Below, in pieces: positions 9,627 through 19,692 of a DNA stretch of 64,000 bases (the stretch's first letter is position 1; each line of letters opens with the position of its first letter). The notes beneath the pieces were generated by a model that was given only the letters and a program-made list of their open reading frames with translations, searched no databases and was not told the DNA's origin. The DNA is taken from NCBI GenBank assembly GCA_965222105.1, contig CBDCTQ010000018.1:33839-97838 (forward strand). Direction: 5' to 3'. The position numbers were made by a program, and so were the translations under genes. Source of the stretch: CALGLS01 sp965222105 (GTDB lineage: Bacteria > Bacteroidota > Bacteroidia > Chitinophagales > Saprospiraceae).

Positions 9627-9673
9627 GATGGGGTGATTGGCTGATGACAGTCATGTTGGCCAATCACCCCATC
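9627..9673 (+). terminator. Perfect 15-bp hairpin after the small T9SS cargo gene
   Basis: Arms gatggggtgattggc (9627-9641) and gccaatcaccccatc (9659-9673), loop of 17, starting 21 bases after the stop. There is no strong T-tract after it, so it may stabilise the mRNA end rather than terminate by itself. Confidence 0.65.
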
Positions 9674-9826
9674 GAATATTTACCCCACCTGCAAAACCAA
9701 AACACTGCCATACCATTTCAGAAATGAGCACCCCCCACTCAAAGGATGATTACTTATTGTAGTCACCTAATGAATCCGCACATCACAACCCATCACCCAA
9801 ACATTCACGACTTAATACAACAAACA

Positions 9827-11635
9827 ATGAAACATTTTCTAACACTGCTCTTACTCATTTCATTCCATTCCATCCAGGCCCAATGCCCCGGTTGCATCAT
9901 CGAACTGCCCACTGGATTGGGAGAAGATACCATCTGGCTCTCTGATATTCCCGATGGAACCGTAGGTGCTTACTATGAAGAAGACCTGAGCTTTCGCCTA
10001 CCCAAAACCACCAACCCCATCAACGCACAAGACCCCAGCATACCCGCCGGGTTTACCATCGACGAGATCACCATCGTGTCGCTGTCTAATCTCCCTCCGG
10101 GACTGTCCTGGGAGGCCAGCCAAACTACTTACGAACCTGCCGATGAAACCGATGGCTGCATTCGCCTCTGCGGCACCCCGCTGGTAGCCGATACCTTTGA
10201 GATAGATGTCAACATAACAGCAGTAGTTTTCGGGCTTTCGCAAAATGCTGCCTTTTCATTGCCCATCGTCATCCATCCGGCGGCCAGCACCTCCGAGGGC
10301 TTTTCAATGGTCAATAATATCGGCTGTGGATCGACAACGGTTTCATTTTCTAACAATATACCTTCGCAAGGCAATCCGGGAATCACTTACGACTGGGATT
10401 TCGGAAATGGCAATACCACCACCGACGAAAACCCAGTAGATCAAACCTACACCACCCCCGGCACCTACTACGTCAGCTACGAAGCCACCATCGACACTAC
10501 CGGGTACATCCTGACCGAAATAACGGTTGTCGAAACCGATTGCAATGACATTTGGACGCCCAACAACCCCACCACCGCTCCTGATATGCATATTCGGGTA
10601 ACCAAACCAAATGGTGATCTCCTCTTCGACTCCCCTGTATTCAACAATACCAATCCTCCCATTTCGTATAGCGGCTCCTGGCCATTGGAAGACGGAGACT
10701 ACCTCATGGAAGTGATCGACAATGATAGCGGCATCAACGGAGCCGACGATGATTGTGCCACTTTTCTGTTCAACAAACTTTCCGGTCCCGAAATTTCTAT
10801 TGGAGATTTTACAGTGGAACTCACGATCCTTCACCCCGTCACCACCGTTAGCTCTATGGATACGGTTTACGTTTTCGAGCAACCAGCGGCACCTACTATT
10901 ACCGCTTCGTCAGATGTGATTTCCTGCGAGGTTTCAGAAATACTCCTGACCTCTTCCTACACAGCGGGCAACCAATGGTTTCAGGACAGCATCCCCATTT
11001 CGGGAGCGGACGACCAAATTTATGTCGCTACTCAAGGTGGATTTTATACGGTACAATATACCAGTCCAGATGGCTGCATCGCCTTTTCAGAAGGGGTAGA
11101 GATTACGGTGCTGCCCTTGCTGGAAATCCCGGTGTTTAACAATGTAAACAACTTGTTATCCGTTGTTGACCCCGATGCCCTGCCCAACCCTTATGAGCTT
11201 CAATGGTATTTGGATGGAACGGTATTGCCTGGAGAAAATGGGTTGAGTCTTTGCATCGACCTTTCTGGTGAGTATGCGCTGATACTGACCGATCCGGCAA
11301 CCGGTTGTACCAGCAGCTTTGCGCAAACAGAAGTGTACGACGCTGCTCTTAACTGTTTTACAGCCACCAATAATCCGCTGGAAGAGTATAAAATAAGAGT
11401 CTCGCCCAATCCGACTTCAGGCCTTTTTTACCTGTCGTTGTCTGCACCCCAATCTGGCGAAATGACCATGCGGATTTTAAATACGCAGGGCCAGCTACTG
11501 CTTTCGCAAAATGAGATTTTGCCGCAAGGTGCCCATCAAACGGCCCTGGACTTATCTCCTTTTCCGAAAGGAGTGTATTTGCTGCAATTGGAATCGTCGG
11601 GAGCGGTTTGGGTGGAAAGGATCATTGTCTACTGA
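9827..11635 (+). CDS. PKD-domain T9SS-sorted secreted protein
   Basis: 602 residues from the ATG at 9827, which opens a clean signal peptide (MKHFLTLLLLISFHSIQAQ); the longer frame from 9746 adds a polar leader and is rejected. Domains: a region with SLSNLPPGLSWE and CIRLCGTP shared in style with the preceding cargo gene, a PKD domain at about residues 165-245 (YDWDFGNGNTTTDENPVDQTY), a region with Ig-like PAAPTIT and QWFQDSI features, and a C-terminal sorting domain (SPNPTSGLFY, GQLLLSQ, FPKGVYLL). It is predicted to be surface-attached or released by T9SS. Its stop overlaps the stop of the convergent peroxidase gene by 7 bases. Confidence 0.82.
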   Translation: MKHFLTLLLLISFHSIQAQCPGCIIELPTGLGEDTIWLSDIPDGTVGAYYEEDLSFRLPKTTNPINAQDPSIPAGFTIDEITIVSLSNLPPGLSWEASQTTYEPADETDGCIRLCGTPLVADTFEIDVNITAVVFGLSQNAAFSLPIVIHPAASTSEGFSMVNNIGCGSTTVSFSNNIPSQGNPGITYDWDFGNGNTTTDENPVDQTYTTPGTYYVSYEATIDTTGYILTEITVVETDCNDIWTPNNPTTAPDMHIRVTKPNGDLLFDSPVFNNTNPPISYSGSWPLEDGDYLMEVIDNDSGINGADDDCATFLFNKLSGPEISIGDFTVELTILHPVTTVSSMDTVYVFEQPAAPTITASSDVISCEVSEILLTSSYTAGNQWFQDSIPISGADDQIYVATQGGFYTVQYTSPDGCIAFSEGVEITVLPLLEIPVFNNVNNLLSVVDPDALPNPYELQWYLDGTVLPGENGLSLCIDLSGEYALILTDPATGCTSSFAQTEVYDAALNCFTATNNPLEEYKIRVSPNPTSGLFYLSLSAPQSGEMTMRILNTQGQLLLSQNEILPQGAHQTALDLSPFPKGVYLLQLESSGAVWVERIIVY

Positions 11636-12978
11636 TCACACCCCAACTCATTAGCCGCCAATGGATCGTTGAAAGGAATGCAACCTCCGCTCAGCACACT
11701 GGAGGGCTGATACCGCATCAGATCGGCGTCGCGTAATCCGTTTGTTAGAAATGCCACCAGATCGTCTATCTCCTGATCGGACAGGTTCAGCGGCTCAAAC
11801 CCTTCTGCCAACTGACTTTGGGGCACTGCCGCGTTTTGGGCAATACCGCGGTTTTTGTACTCCACCATTTCCCGTAAGGAATTAAAACTGCTGCCATGGC
11901 CGTAAAAAGGCGAGTCGGCCAGGTTGTATAATTGAGGTACTTTGAACTTATAATCATCGGCTGGATTGCCGGTGAAACCGCCTCGTCCTTTGCGCTCCCC
12001 ACCCGTAGCAGTGGTGTTGAATACTTCGTCAGGGCAGTCGATCAGGTCATTGAGTCCGATAGCGTGAAACTCCATCTTGGCCAGAGCCGGCCCGTCGTGG
12101 CAGGATACACAATTGGCTTTGTCGAAAAACAGGATGGCTCCTCTTTTTTCCTGGTCGGTCATGGCCGTTTTATTACCCGCCAGCCATTTTTGAAACGGTG
12201 CCTGGTTGGCCAGCAAGGTGCGTTCGTAGGCAGCTATGGCCAGTCCGGCCGTTATGGTGGTGTACCGTTCGTTTTCGGGCAGGTTGGAAAAGGCTGCATC
12301 AAACCGTTCTTTATATCCCAGGGGTTCGAGGCTATCCATATCCACACCCATTCGATGCACAGTCAGCCCGGCAATGGCTTGGGTCTCCAGGCCATCAAAG
12401 CCCAAATTATTGGTTTCGATGGGGGTGTCGGGTGTCCAGGCGGCTTCGGTACCTGCGTTTACGCCGTTGGCACCAAACTGGCCGTTCCACAAATTATTGG
12501 TCTGATAGGCCCCGTTCATGGCGCTGGGGGTGCGGACGGGTTGTACATCGAGCTGTGCTTCGGTGTAGAACATATTCCGGGTTCGGCCTTCTCCATTGAT
12601 GCCAAACCCAATGCCACCGTCAGCAATTCCCTGAAACCGGCCGGCCTGAAATCCGGCGCTGGCAAAGTGGCAGGAAGCACAGGAATACTTGCCGTTTCCG
12701 ACCTCTTTCGAGGGAGCGATGGCAAGGGCTGTTTCGTGGTAAAGCAATTTGCCCAGCACCACTTTTGCCGGTGTCAGCGGATTTTTGCCGTCTTGCGGAA
12801 TGCGATCGAAGTCGTCGCTGGCAGGCATCAGGTAATGGTGGATGCCTTCGCCATTGGAGGCGACGACAAGGGCGTCGGTCAATTCGGCGTCCAATTCGTT
12901 GGTTAATGATCCATTTTCCTCTTTGCGGCAAGCAGAGATCAACAACACGAATAGGGTGAATAACATCAGTTGTTTCAT
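11629..12978 (-). CDS. Di-heme cytochrome c peroxidase (CCP/MauG family) lipoprotein
   Basis: 449 residues from the ATG at 12978, chosen because it opens a lipoprotein signal with lipobox ISAC (Cys17); the upstream ATG at 13011 lies inside an inverted repeat. Two c-type heme motifs are visible: CASCH in the first third and CVSCH (followed by DGPALA) in the second. Other family features are NPLTPAKVVLGKLLYHE, TPSAMNGAY and a C-terminal LSDQEIDDLVAFLTNGL helix. Family members reduce H2O2 or oxidise protein side chains in the periplasm. This one is longer than classic CCP (~330) and has an extra N-terminal segment, as in Bacteroidota homologs. Substrate unknown. Confidence 0.88.
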   Translation of the reverse strand: MKQLMLFTLFVLLISACRKEENGSLTNELDAELTDALVVASNGEGIHHYLMPASDDFDRIPQDGKNPLTPAKVVLGKLLYHETALAIAPSKEVGNGKYSCASCHFASAGFQAGRFQGIADGGIGFGINGEGRTRNMFYTEAQLDVQPVRTPSAMNGAYQTNNLWNGQFGANGVNAGTEAAWTPDTPIETNNLGFDGLETQAIAGLTVHRMGVDMDSLEPLGYKERFDAAFSNLPENERYTTITAGLAIAAYERTLLANQAPFQKWLAGNKTAMTDQEKRGAILFFDKANCVSCHDGPALAKMEFHAIGLNDLIDCPDEVFNTTATGGERKGRGGFTGNPADDYKFKVPQLYNLADSPFYGHGSSFNSLREMVEYKNRGIAQNAAVPQSQLAEGFEPLNLSDQEIDDLVAFLTNGLRDADLMRYQPSSVLSGGCIPFNDPLAANELGCDQ

Positions 12979-12983
12979 AGAAA

Positions 12984-13023
12984 TAGCATTTAACAATTGA
13001 AAAAACATCATTGTTAAATGCTA
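12984..13023. promoter_or_regulatory. Perfect 14-bp inverted repeat just upstream of the peroxidase start
   Basis: tagcatttaacaat (12984-12997) and attgttaaatgcta (13010-13023) with a 12-base spacer. It sits 6-45 bases before the chosen start codon of the peroxidase gene and 39 bases after the stop of the M1 peptidase gene. It could be an operator, a 5' UTR hairpin, or a terminator of the upstream gene; the absence of a T-tract argues mildly against the last. Confidence 0.55.
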
Positions 13024-13062
13024 AAACCGTGCCTTTGGCGATTATTGGAGGGCTTGGCTACC

Positions 13063-15549
13063 CTATCGCTGGATGGTGATCTTGCGGGTAGACCGCAATC
13101 GCTGCTGTTTGTCTTCAATTTGCAATAGATAGGCGCCATTGGTTAATCGCTGAAGGTCAATTTGAGTTGACCAAATTCCCGCAGTAAAATCACCCAAAGG
13201 TACCGTCCTTAGCAGGCTTCCGGAAGTATTGAACACCTTGCAGATCAGCGATCGGTTTTCATCCAATGTTCCCGAAAGGTGAAACAGGCCCTTTCCAGGA
13301 TTGGGGTAGATGTCGAGCGAAGGAAGTGGCATAGGTTCGTGGCTGGATACGAGGGGAGGGAATTCTCCGACACCAAAAGCATATTCTCCCAGCAGAAGGG
13401 AATCGGCCCGGAGGAAGCCCCAGCCGTCGTTGGGAGCCAGTATCAGTTTGGTGGAGGGTTCGAAAAGCCGCCATTCTTCGGTGGCGTCGCGGCGATAAAC
13501 CAGCACGATGCTGTCTTCTGTTTCGCTGGTCAGGTCGGCGTCCAGCATGGGTGTCGTATTGGCCCGGTAAGTGAAGCGGGCATTTCCGTCGAACTGCTCG
13601 GGAAGCAGGCCATCTATTTTCCAGTAATGGGAATTAGATATCCGAGAGCCGGGAGGCGCGTTTTGTGGTACATCGGGAGGTATCCAGGCATGTTCTACAC
13701 GCAGGAATACGTCGTCGGACATTTCATCTACCACTACATCGAGCTCTCCGTTGGGGAAAACGTGGTTGTCGGGTTCTGTATATACAAATTCGTCTGCGAG
13801 GTTGGCGATATTCAGCTTGTGATTGCCGTTCAGCCATGCAGCTACGGGGTCGAAAGGTACATTGACCTGCACTTCGGACAGTTGCCCGGATACCATCACT
13901 TCTTCCATATGTCGGGTACCATCTGCCGCCAGGAAGGTGATCTCGATGGGCACATTGGTATGGAAATGGGGTGCTGCCCGCAGCTTCTGCTCTATCTCTA
14001 CGGCGCTGTTGACATTGGGAGTGATGTCCATCCAGTTGATCTCATAGCCGGAGTAGCCGGGGGCGTAGATCCAATCGTCGAAAAAGGAGGTGAGGTCGAC
14101 CCCTGTTTCATCGCTTAGATAATCTCTGAACTGCGCCGCGTCAATCGACTGATAAATAAAGTGGTTGAGAACTGCTGTCATACCGCTCGAAAACAACTCA
14201 TCGCCGAGATAGGCGCGTAAGTTGTGCATCATAGCAGCCCCCTTGTCGTAGGTATGGGTACTGTAAGTATGTTCGTAAGGTATTCCCGACAAGGGGAGAT
14301 AATCTCCGTCTTCAAAATGAGCGGACCGGATGACTTTCCTGAAATTGCTTTTCACTTCCCGGATAAATTCATCATGACCCTCCAGGTATTCCACCACCAG
14401 GTAAGAACCGTATTCCGCATTTCCTTCTTTGAACCACATGTCTGCGGGTGTACTTAGAGTAACCACATTGCCCCACCAGCAGTGGGCTAATTCATGCGAC
14501 ATCAAATCGCGGTGACCATTGCCATTTCCTCCGGCACCGATAGACTGCGGATAAGCAATGTTGGTGGGATGTTCCATTGCTCCTACTGGCGTCATGACAT
14601 ATCCAACCCGCTCGAACATATAAGGCCCGAACCACGATTCGAGGGCATCTATCGCTTCGGGCAAGTCGACAAAGGTATTTTCCACGGCGTTGATATCGCC
14701 GGGCCAGGCCACCAATTGAACGGGAATGTCGCCGTAAGCACCTGTGTGGATGGAATTCGATTCCGTATAATTCGACACGGCAACACCCACCAGGTAAGTC
14801 GGTATGGGCTGCGACATATGATAGCTCCTCAAAATAGTGTCGCCGGTAACAGGCGTTTCTCCTAAAAAAGTACCGACGCAATAAGCTTTTCTACCGTTGG
14901 CCGAATAGATGTGAAATTCATAGGTAGTTCGTTCCACAAAATTGTCGAAACAGGGAAACCAGCTTCTGCCAAAATTGTAAGGATTTGACGAAAGTCCGAT
15001 ACCCAGATTGTAGGCAAGATTGGAAGTGAAGACAAAGCCTCCGAAATCACTAGGGTCAAATGTAGGTGTACCTCCATAATATACCCGAACCGAAGCCGTG
15101 TCTCCCACCGGATAGGCCTGTGGAAGGTCTACTTCCAATAGCAAATCGTCGTAATTGTAGGTAGCGGTCAGGTTATCCACAAAAATGGAATCAACTTGTA
15201 GGGCGAGCAAATCCAGTGGCAAGACGGTCACGTCTTCCACTTTGGGTGAAAAGGAAATTTCGCAAAACCCTTGAATGTGTTGACCCGTAAAATCGATTAC
15301 TTCCAGGGTGATATTGGTGTGGATCAGATCAAAAGTATCGCTTCTGCCGACGCTGGCCGTACGTGCATTTTGTTCTGCCAAAGTGAGTGGGCGTAGTGTT
15401 ATGGGGTTTGGGGCATGGTGGCAACGGCGGTGGCGATGTTCCTCTTCCTGGAAGATGGGATCCGTTACCTGGGAGGTGCCCCTTTGCGGGAAAATCAGAA
15501 TCAGGATCAAAGCAGTGAAAAAAGAGATAAGTGGTAGAGATGATTTCAT
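13063..15549 (-). CDS. M1 family metallopeptidase with T9SS sorting domain
   Basis: 828 residues. Signal peptide at the N-terminus (ending near RGTSQ). The aminopeptidase N-type catalytic core lies at about residues 85-520: a GAMEH substrate-binding loop (GAMEN variant), HELAHCWWGN supplying the two zinc His and the catalytic Glu, and KEGNAEY supplying the third zinc ligand 19 residues later. A beta region follows, then a T9SS sorting domain (IYPNPGKGLFHLSG, FTAGIWSTQI, GAYLLQI). It should cleave N-terminal residues from peptides outside the cell or at its surface. It is followed on the same strand by the peroxidase gene. Confidence 0.9.
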   Translation of the reverse strand: MKSSLPLISFFTALILILIFPQRGTSQVTDPIFQEEEHRHRRCHHAPNPITLRPLTLAEQNARTASVGRSDTFDLIHTNITLEVIDFTGQHIQGFCEISFSPKVEDVTVLPLDLLALQVDSIFVDNLTATYNYDDLLLEVDLPQAYPVGDTASVRVYYGGTPTFDPSDFGGFVFTSNLAYNLGIGLSSNPYNFGRSWFPCFDNFVERTTYEFHIYSANGRKAYCVGTFLGETPVTGDTILRSYHMSQPIPTYLVGVAVSNYTESNSIHTGAYGDIPVQLVAWPGDINAVENTFVDLPEAIDALESWFGPYMFERVGYVMTPVGAMEHPTNIAYPQSIGAGGNGNGHRDLMSHELAHCWWGNVVTLSTPADMWFKEGNAEYGSYLVVEYLEGHDEFIREVKSNFRKVIRSAHFEDGDYLPLSGIPYEHTYSTHTYDKGAAMMHNLRAYLGDELFSSGMTAVLNHFIYQSIDAAQFRDYLSDETGVDLTSFFDDWIYAPGYSGYEINWMDITPNVNSAVEIEQKLRAAPHFHTNVPIEITFLAADGTRHMEEVMVSGQLSEVQVNVPFDPVAAWLNGNHKLNIANLADEFVYTEPDNHVFPNGELDVVVDEMSDDVFLRVEHAWIPPDVPQNAPPGSRISNSHYWKIDGLLPEQFDGNARFTYRANTTPMLDADLTSETEDSIVLVYRRDATEEWRLFEPSTKLILAPNDGWGFLRADSLLLGEYAFGVGEFPPLVSSHEPMPLPSLDIYPNPGKGLFHLSGTLDENRSLICKVFNTSGSLLRTVPLGDFTAGIWSTQIDLQRLTNGAYLLQIEDKQQRLRSTRKITIQR

Positions 15550-15744
15550 ATCGCGTTTGGTTTAACTATATTTCTTTCTTTTCCGAAAATTTTACATTCA
15601 TACCAGGTAGGATATTACCCACCCCGGTATCAGTGGTCGAAACATAAAGATAGGTATTAACCTTTATTTTTTGAAATTTGGCGAGAAAAGGAGTGGCGGA
15701 CTTTGTTGGTTTTGTCGGTTGTACGCTGTCTTGAATTCCACAAA

Positions 15745-18711
15745 TCAATGATTGACCACTTTCGTGCAAATCACCTTTTCTTCCGACCGCAAACAAAGCC
15801 AGTAGACACCCGGCGCGATTCCCGGCATTGGATCCAGCAGTATTTGGTGATGGCCCGACGCCAGATGTCGGTTTTGAAATAGTTCAAAGGATCGCCCGTC
15901 TACACCTGTAAGAGAAAGATCGATCACCCCATTTTTTGCCAAAGAGAAAGAAACCGAGCATTGCTTCCCAAAAGGGTTGGGAAAAACGGTAAGTTGTAAG
16001 TCAGTTGTTAAAGGGGTTTGCTCCGAAAGAGAGCAGGCCGTCTTGAATACAAAGCTGGGGCTAAAACCGGAAGTACCACCACCCGTACAATTGGCCTCTA
16101 CCTGCACTTCGTATTCGGTACAAAACTCGACATCGACCAGTTGAAAGGGAGGGTCTACTCCATCGAACTGAGTCCACACAAAAGTATTCGTTTTCCGGTA
16201 TCGGATATTGTGATTGGAATGGTCGTCGGTGGGATCTTCCCAGGTGATGGAAGTACCAAAAATATTGTTCTCCAGCGTATCCAGGTTGATGGGGACATCG
16301 CAATTGGGAGCAACCCCTTCCTCAATCAATACACAATAGTCCTCCACCTCTCCAAAACCAAAATCGACGAGGCAGGGCGCGGGCTCTTCCGGGTCATTGC
16401 CCGAAATCCATTTCATACTTACCCGCATCCGGGTGAGACCGGGCAAAGCATCGCCCGGAATAACGACTTCCCCTGTCACCATTTCCGAACTGGGCTCAAT
16501 AGCATCGAAAGTCAACTCGGTGTCCTCGTCAAATTGACCATCCTGGTTGTAGTCGATCCACACTTTGAAATACTCCTCGTATACCGCACCACTAAAACCG
16601 GGCGTTAGCGAAATCGGGTAGGTACCATAGGTTGCCACCTCCGTTGCCAGCCCCGTAAAATCGCCAAAGCCCTCATCGCTGCCGCTTACATTGTCAATGG
16701 CATTGAAGCTGACCTGGGCGATCCATTCAAAATCAGCCGTTTCAGCATTCGATGGGCAGTATGTAAAATCGGTGCAAGCTCCGCAGCCAAAGGTGGTAAA
16801 GGTGATTGGTGGGCTAAAGTCGGTTGTCTCACCCGACCAGCACAATGCCTCCACCTCTGCCTCATAAGGGGTACAGCTTTCGAGCTGATTGTACGATAAA
16901 GAAGTGGACGTAGTATTTAGTAGTAGGCCATTGTTGTCAATGAGGTTTGTAATTTTGATGTTATACGAAAAGGCGGCGGTGAGACCCTCAAAGTTGATGG
17001 TAGCGCCATTGAAGGTAATGTCGGTTGCCCAAACGTTGGCCGGAGCTATGCAACACCCATCGGTGGTGAAAAAACTGCTGTTGCTGAATCCACTGCTGTT
17101 GCCCGTGCAGATACTTTCCACCTGAAATTCGTAGGTCTGGCAGGTGTCCAAAACTGAAAACGTGTACGGATTGTTGGGGTTGTCGACCACGGTCCAGGAG
17201 CTGCTGCCTTCAGGGCGCCAGCGAAGGTTGTTGGTATCGGCGTCGGGCAGACTGTTCCAGGATAGGGTCGCCTGGGTCAGTGAAATATCCGTCGCCTGCA
17301 AGTTATACGGGGGCGAGCAGGGGCTACAATCATCCAGGGCCAGTTGTACGCTGTTGTACAGGTTGAGTTTTCCACCGCTGACGGTGATCCCATCGAGGCT
17401 CGCGTTTGGGTCGGCCCCCTCCAGGATGTAGTCTTTGATCTGGAGGGTGGCAGCAGCCGGATCGGTGTTGATGAGGTCCATCAGGTCGGGACAGGGGGTG
17501 CTGTATAGTAGCGCCACCGCGCCGGTCACCTGCGGGGTAGCCCCGGAGGTGCCTCCAAAAGAGCCATAGTTGTTTGCCGTAAGGGTAAAGACATCGGAAC
17601 CATAGGCACCCAGATCGACATGTGTTGGGCCATAGGCGGCCAGGGTTTCTTTTTCGTCATTTTTTTTGAGGTTGGTCACGGCTATGAGGTATTCGCTGGG
17701 GCAGGTGGTGGGCAGGTCGCCCGACACGTCTACATCAATATTGAGATTGGCAGTGGCGCCACAGTTGAGGATTCCATTGGCGCCGAGTTCGTCGTAGATC
17801 GCACACCAGAGGGGAGCATTGTCGGGTTGGCCGAAGTTGATGCCCCAACTGGCATTGGTAGCCACGACGAAGGCCCCCTGGGCTCCACCGGAGTTGTTGT
17901 AAAGTTGTCGCATGGCCAGGGGATAAGCGTAGGCAGCGAGTACGGCGGCCTCGGTGGTATTGAAATCGTTTTTGACGATCATCAATTTGATCTGCCAGTT
18001 GATACCCGCCACGCCAATGCCGTTGTTGCCACGGGCACCGATGATGCCAGCTACGGGCATGCCATGACTACCGCCGCTGATCTGATCGGAGTTGGTGGCG
18101 ATGTTCCAGCCCAGATGATCGTCAATGTAGCCGTTGTTGTCATCGTCGAGGCCATTGTCGGGAATTTCGTTGTGGTTGATCCAAAGGTTATGGCCCAGGT
18201 CGGGGTGGGCGGTGTTGACGCCATCGTCTAACACGGCTACTACAATAGTGTCGCCGTCGAGGGTGAGGCCGCCGGTGCTGATGTTCCAGGCTTGTTCGGA
18301 ATCCATGTCGGCGTCGGGCACGGCGCTACCAATGCCGGTATTGATGTGTTGCCATTGGGAGTCGAAAAACGGATCGTCGGGAATGGTCTGCCGGGTGGTT
18401 ACAAAGTGGTTGAACTGGGCAGCGAGGCAACGGAGGTCGAGCCGGAGGGCTTCGAGGAATTGGACTTCGTTGATCTGGTTGTGGTCGAATGACAATTTCC
18501 AAATGTTCAGGGCGGCCACGATGGGTTGTTCGACTTTCAGGGAGGTGGGTAGATCGTTGAACTGTTGGTATTGATCGACCCATTGGCGGATGTCGACCTG
18601 ATGCGGAATTTGTACGAGCAGTACTCCTTGCTCATGAGAAAGTTGTTGGGCAAATGGCGATAGATGGCAAAGACCAGTTAGCAGCAAAGTAGTTAGTAGT
18701 TTTCTCAGCAT
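15745..18711 (-). CDS. Subtilisin-like S8 serine protease with FN3, GEVED and T9SS sorting domains
   Basis: 988 residues. Signal peptide ending ..SPFAQ, a pro-region to about 115 (RQTIPDDPFFDSQW marks its end), then the catalytic domain with Asp162 (AVLDDG), His216 (GGSHGMPVAG) and Ser near 395 (GTSGATP). Two FN3 domains follow (each opening C..P.NL/NVWATDI), a GEVED domain (FTYCPSNAE...IDYNQDGQFDE...GEVEDYC), one more FN3 domain and a sorting domain (VFPNPFGKQC). It is likely an extracellular protease. The protein at 45322-48537 is a paralog with the same layout. A -7 word lies on the minus strand at 18755-18762. Confidence 0.92.
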   Translation of the reverse strand: MLRKLLTTLLLTGLCHLSPFAQQLSHEQGVLLVQIPHQVDIRQWVDQYQQFNDLPTSLKVEQPIVAALNIWKLSFDHNQINEVQFLEALRLDLRCLAAQFNHFVTTRQTIPDDPFFDSQWQHINTGIGSAVPDADMDSEQAWNISTGGLTLDGDTIVVAVLDDGVNTAHPDLGHNLWINHNEIPDNGLDDDNNGYIDDHLGWNIATNSDQISGGSHGMPVAGIIGARGNNGIGVAGINWQIKLMIVKNDFNTTEAAVLAAYAYPLAMRQLYNNSGGAQGAFVVATNASWGINFGQPDNAPLWCAIYDELGANGILNCGATANLNIDVDVSGDLPTTCPSEYLIAVTNLKKNDEKETLAAYGPTHVDLGAYGSDVFTLTANNYGSFGGTSGATPQVTGAVALLYSTPCPDLMDLINTDPAAATLQIKDYILEGADPNASLDGITVSGGKLNLYNSVQLALDDCSPCSPPYNLQATDISLTQATLSWNSLPDADTNNLRWRPEGSSSWTVVDNPNNPYTFSVLDTCQTYEFQVESICTGNSSGFSNSSFFTTDGCCIAPANVWATDITFNGATINFEGLTAAFSYNIKITNLIDNNGLLLNTTSTSLSYNQLESCTPYEAEVEALCWSGETTDFSPPITFTTFGCGACTDFTYCPSNAETADFEWIAQVSFNAIDNVSGSDEGFGDFTGLATEVATYGTYPISLTPGFSGAVYEEYFKVWIDYNQDGQFDEDTELTFDAIEPSSEMVTGEVVIPGDALPGLTRMRVSMKWISGNDPEEPAPCLVDFGFGEVEDYCVLIEEGVAPNCDVPINLDTLENNIFGTSITWEDPTDDHSNHNIRYRKTNTFVWTQFDGVDPPFQLVDVEFCTEYEVQVEANCTGGGTSGFSPSFVFKTACSLSEQTPLTTDLQLTVFPNPFGKQCSVSFSLAKNGVIDLSLTGVDGRSFELFQNRHLASGHHQILLDPMPGIAPGVYWLCLRSEEKVICTKVVNH

Positions 18712-18754
18712 GATGGTCGGGTTTTAGATAAAATTACGGATTCGTCCGGAATCT

Positions 18755-18762
18755 CAAAGTTA
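18755..18762 (-). promoter_or_regulatory. -7 promoter word TAACTTTG for the S8 protease
   Basis: Minus-strand TAACTTTG fits TAnnTTTG, 43 bases before the start codon at 18711. Confidence 0.4.
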
Positions 18763-18777
18763 AAGCCCGGATTTTTT

Positions 18778-19623
18778 TCAAAATAACTTCACTTGCTTTT
18801 CATCCGCCACTTTTTTATCAGTTGAAGGAGCGGGTTGTGGGGAGCGGGTGGGCAACAGTCTTTTTATCACCCTCAGTTTGTGGGTATATCGCTGGGTGGT
18901 TTCATTGAAAATGCCGAAGTGATCGACCTTGTCGATACGTACCTGGCCGGAAGCGTGGATGATCTCCCGTTCGTTCAACAATATACCTACATGAGTGACT
19001 TTTCCATTTCTGTTTTCAAAAAAGGCGAGGTCGGCGGGTTGTGCCTGTTCGACAAAATCGATCAATTGACCGCAATACACCTGTTGAGCGGAGTCACGAG
19101 GGAGGGGAACACCACAGATTTTGAACACGATCTGGCTAAAGCCGCTGCAATCGATACCCAGGGGAGACCGCCCCCCCCAAAGGTAAGGAGCGTAGAGATA
19201 GCGGCGGGCGATTTTGAGGATCAACTCGGCATTGACCTTGAGGTCTTTGGGCGAAACGGCTTGTCCGCTAAAAGTGAAGCTGGTGCCATTCAGCTGGAAG
19301 TTGAGACCGTCGAATTGTGGCAGGGTGGCCCCAATGGTGATGGGAAGGGCATGCCCCTGGCCCATAGCTCCTTGTACGAGTTCGAGGCTGTAAGAAAAAT
19401 GGTTCTGATACGATTTGATCTTAGCCAGGGGAAGGGATTTGATCTGACGAGCATCGGCCCAGCCGATGTAATTGTCCCAGGTGCATCGTACGCGGGCCCA
19501 GTTGCCTTTTTTTTCCAAAAATTCGACGATTTCTCCGAAGAGGAGTTGGGTAGTCATTTCGCTGCGGTCAGACGCACTACTTCTGACGGGTACAACGCTC
19601 AATGGACATATTCCAAATTTCAT
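18778..19623 (-). CDS. NlpC/P60 (C40) cell-wall peptidase with N-terminal SH3-like domains
   Basis: 281 residues, no signal peptide. Residues 1-60 form an SH3b domain opening with CPLSVVPVR and including GDKSEM-like and GWADARQ motifs; a second SH3-like region follows to about 125. The C40 catalytic domain is at about 135-260, with Cys159 (DCSGF), His211 (THVGI) and His223 (IIHASG). The family cleaves gamma-D-Glu-diaminopimelate bonds in peptidoglycan peptides. The lack of a signal peptide, shared by close Bacteroidota homologs as I recall them, suggests it may act on imported muropeptides in recycling; this is an inference. Confidence 0.88.
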   Translation of the reverse strand: MKFGICPLSVVPVRSSASDRSEMTTQLLFGEIVEFLEKKGNWARVRCTWDNYIGWADARQIKSLPLAKIKSYQNHFSYSLELVQGAMGQGHALPITIGATLPQFDGLNFQLNGTSFTFSGQAVSPKDLKVNAELILKIARRYLYAPYLWGGRSPLGIDCSGFSQIVFKICGVPLPRDSAQQVYCGQLIDFVEQAQPADLAFFENRNGKVTHVGILLNEREIIHASGQVRIDKVDHFGIFNETTQRYTHKLRVIKRLLPTRSPQPAPSTDKKVADEKQVKLF

Positions 19624-19684
19624 GTAGATGAGGTGTAGTTATTTCCCTGTTCTGTATTTAACGATCTGTTTTCCCGGACATGTG

Positions 19685-19692
19685 CAAAAGTA
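19685..19692 (-). promoter_or_regulatory. -7 promoter word TACTTTTG for the C40 peptidase
   Basis: Minus-strand match to TAnnTTTG, 61 bases before the start codon at 19623. Confidence 0.4.

Noticed and set aside
9746..9826. Longer N-terminus for the PKD-domain protein
   Set aside because: The signal peptide begins at the ATG at 9827; the extra residues are polar and His-rich.
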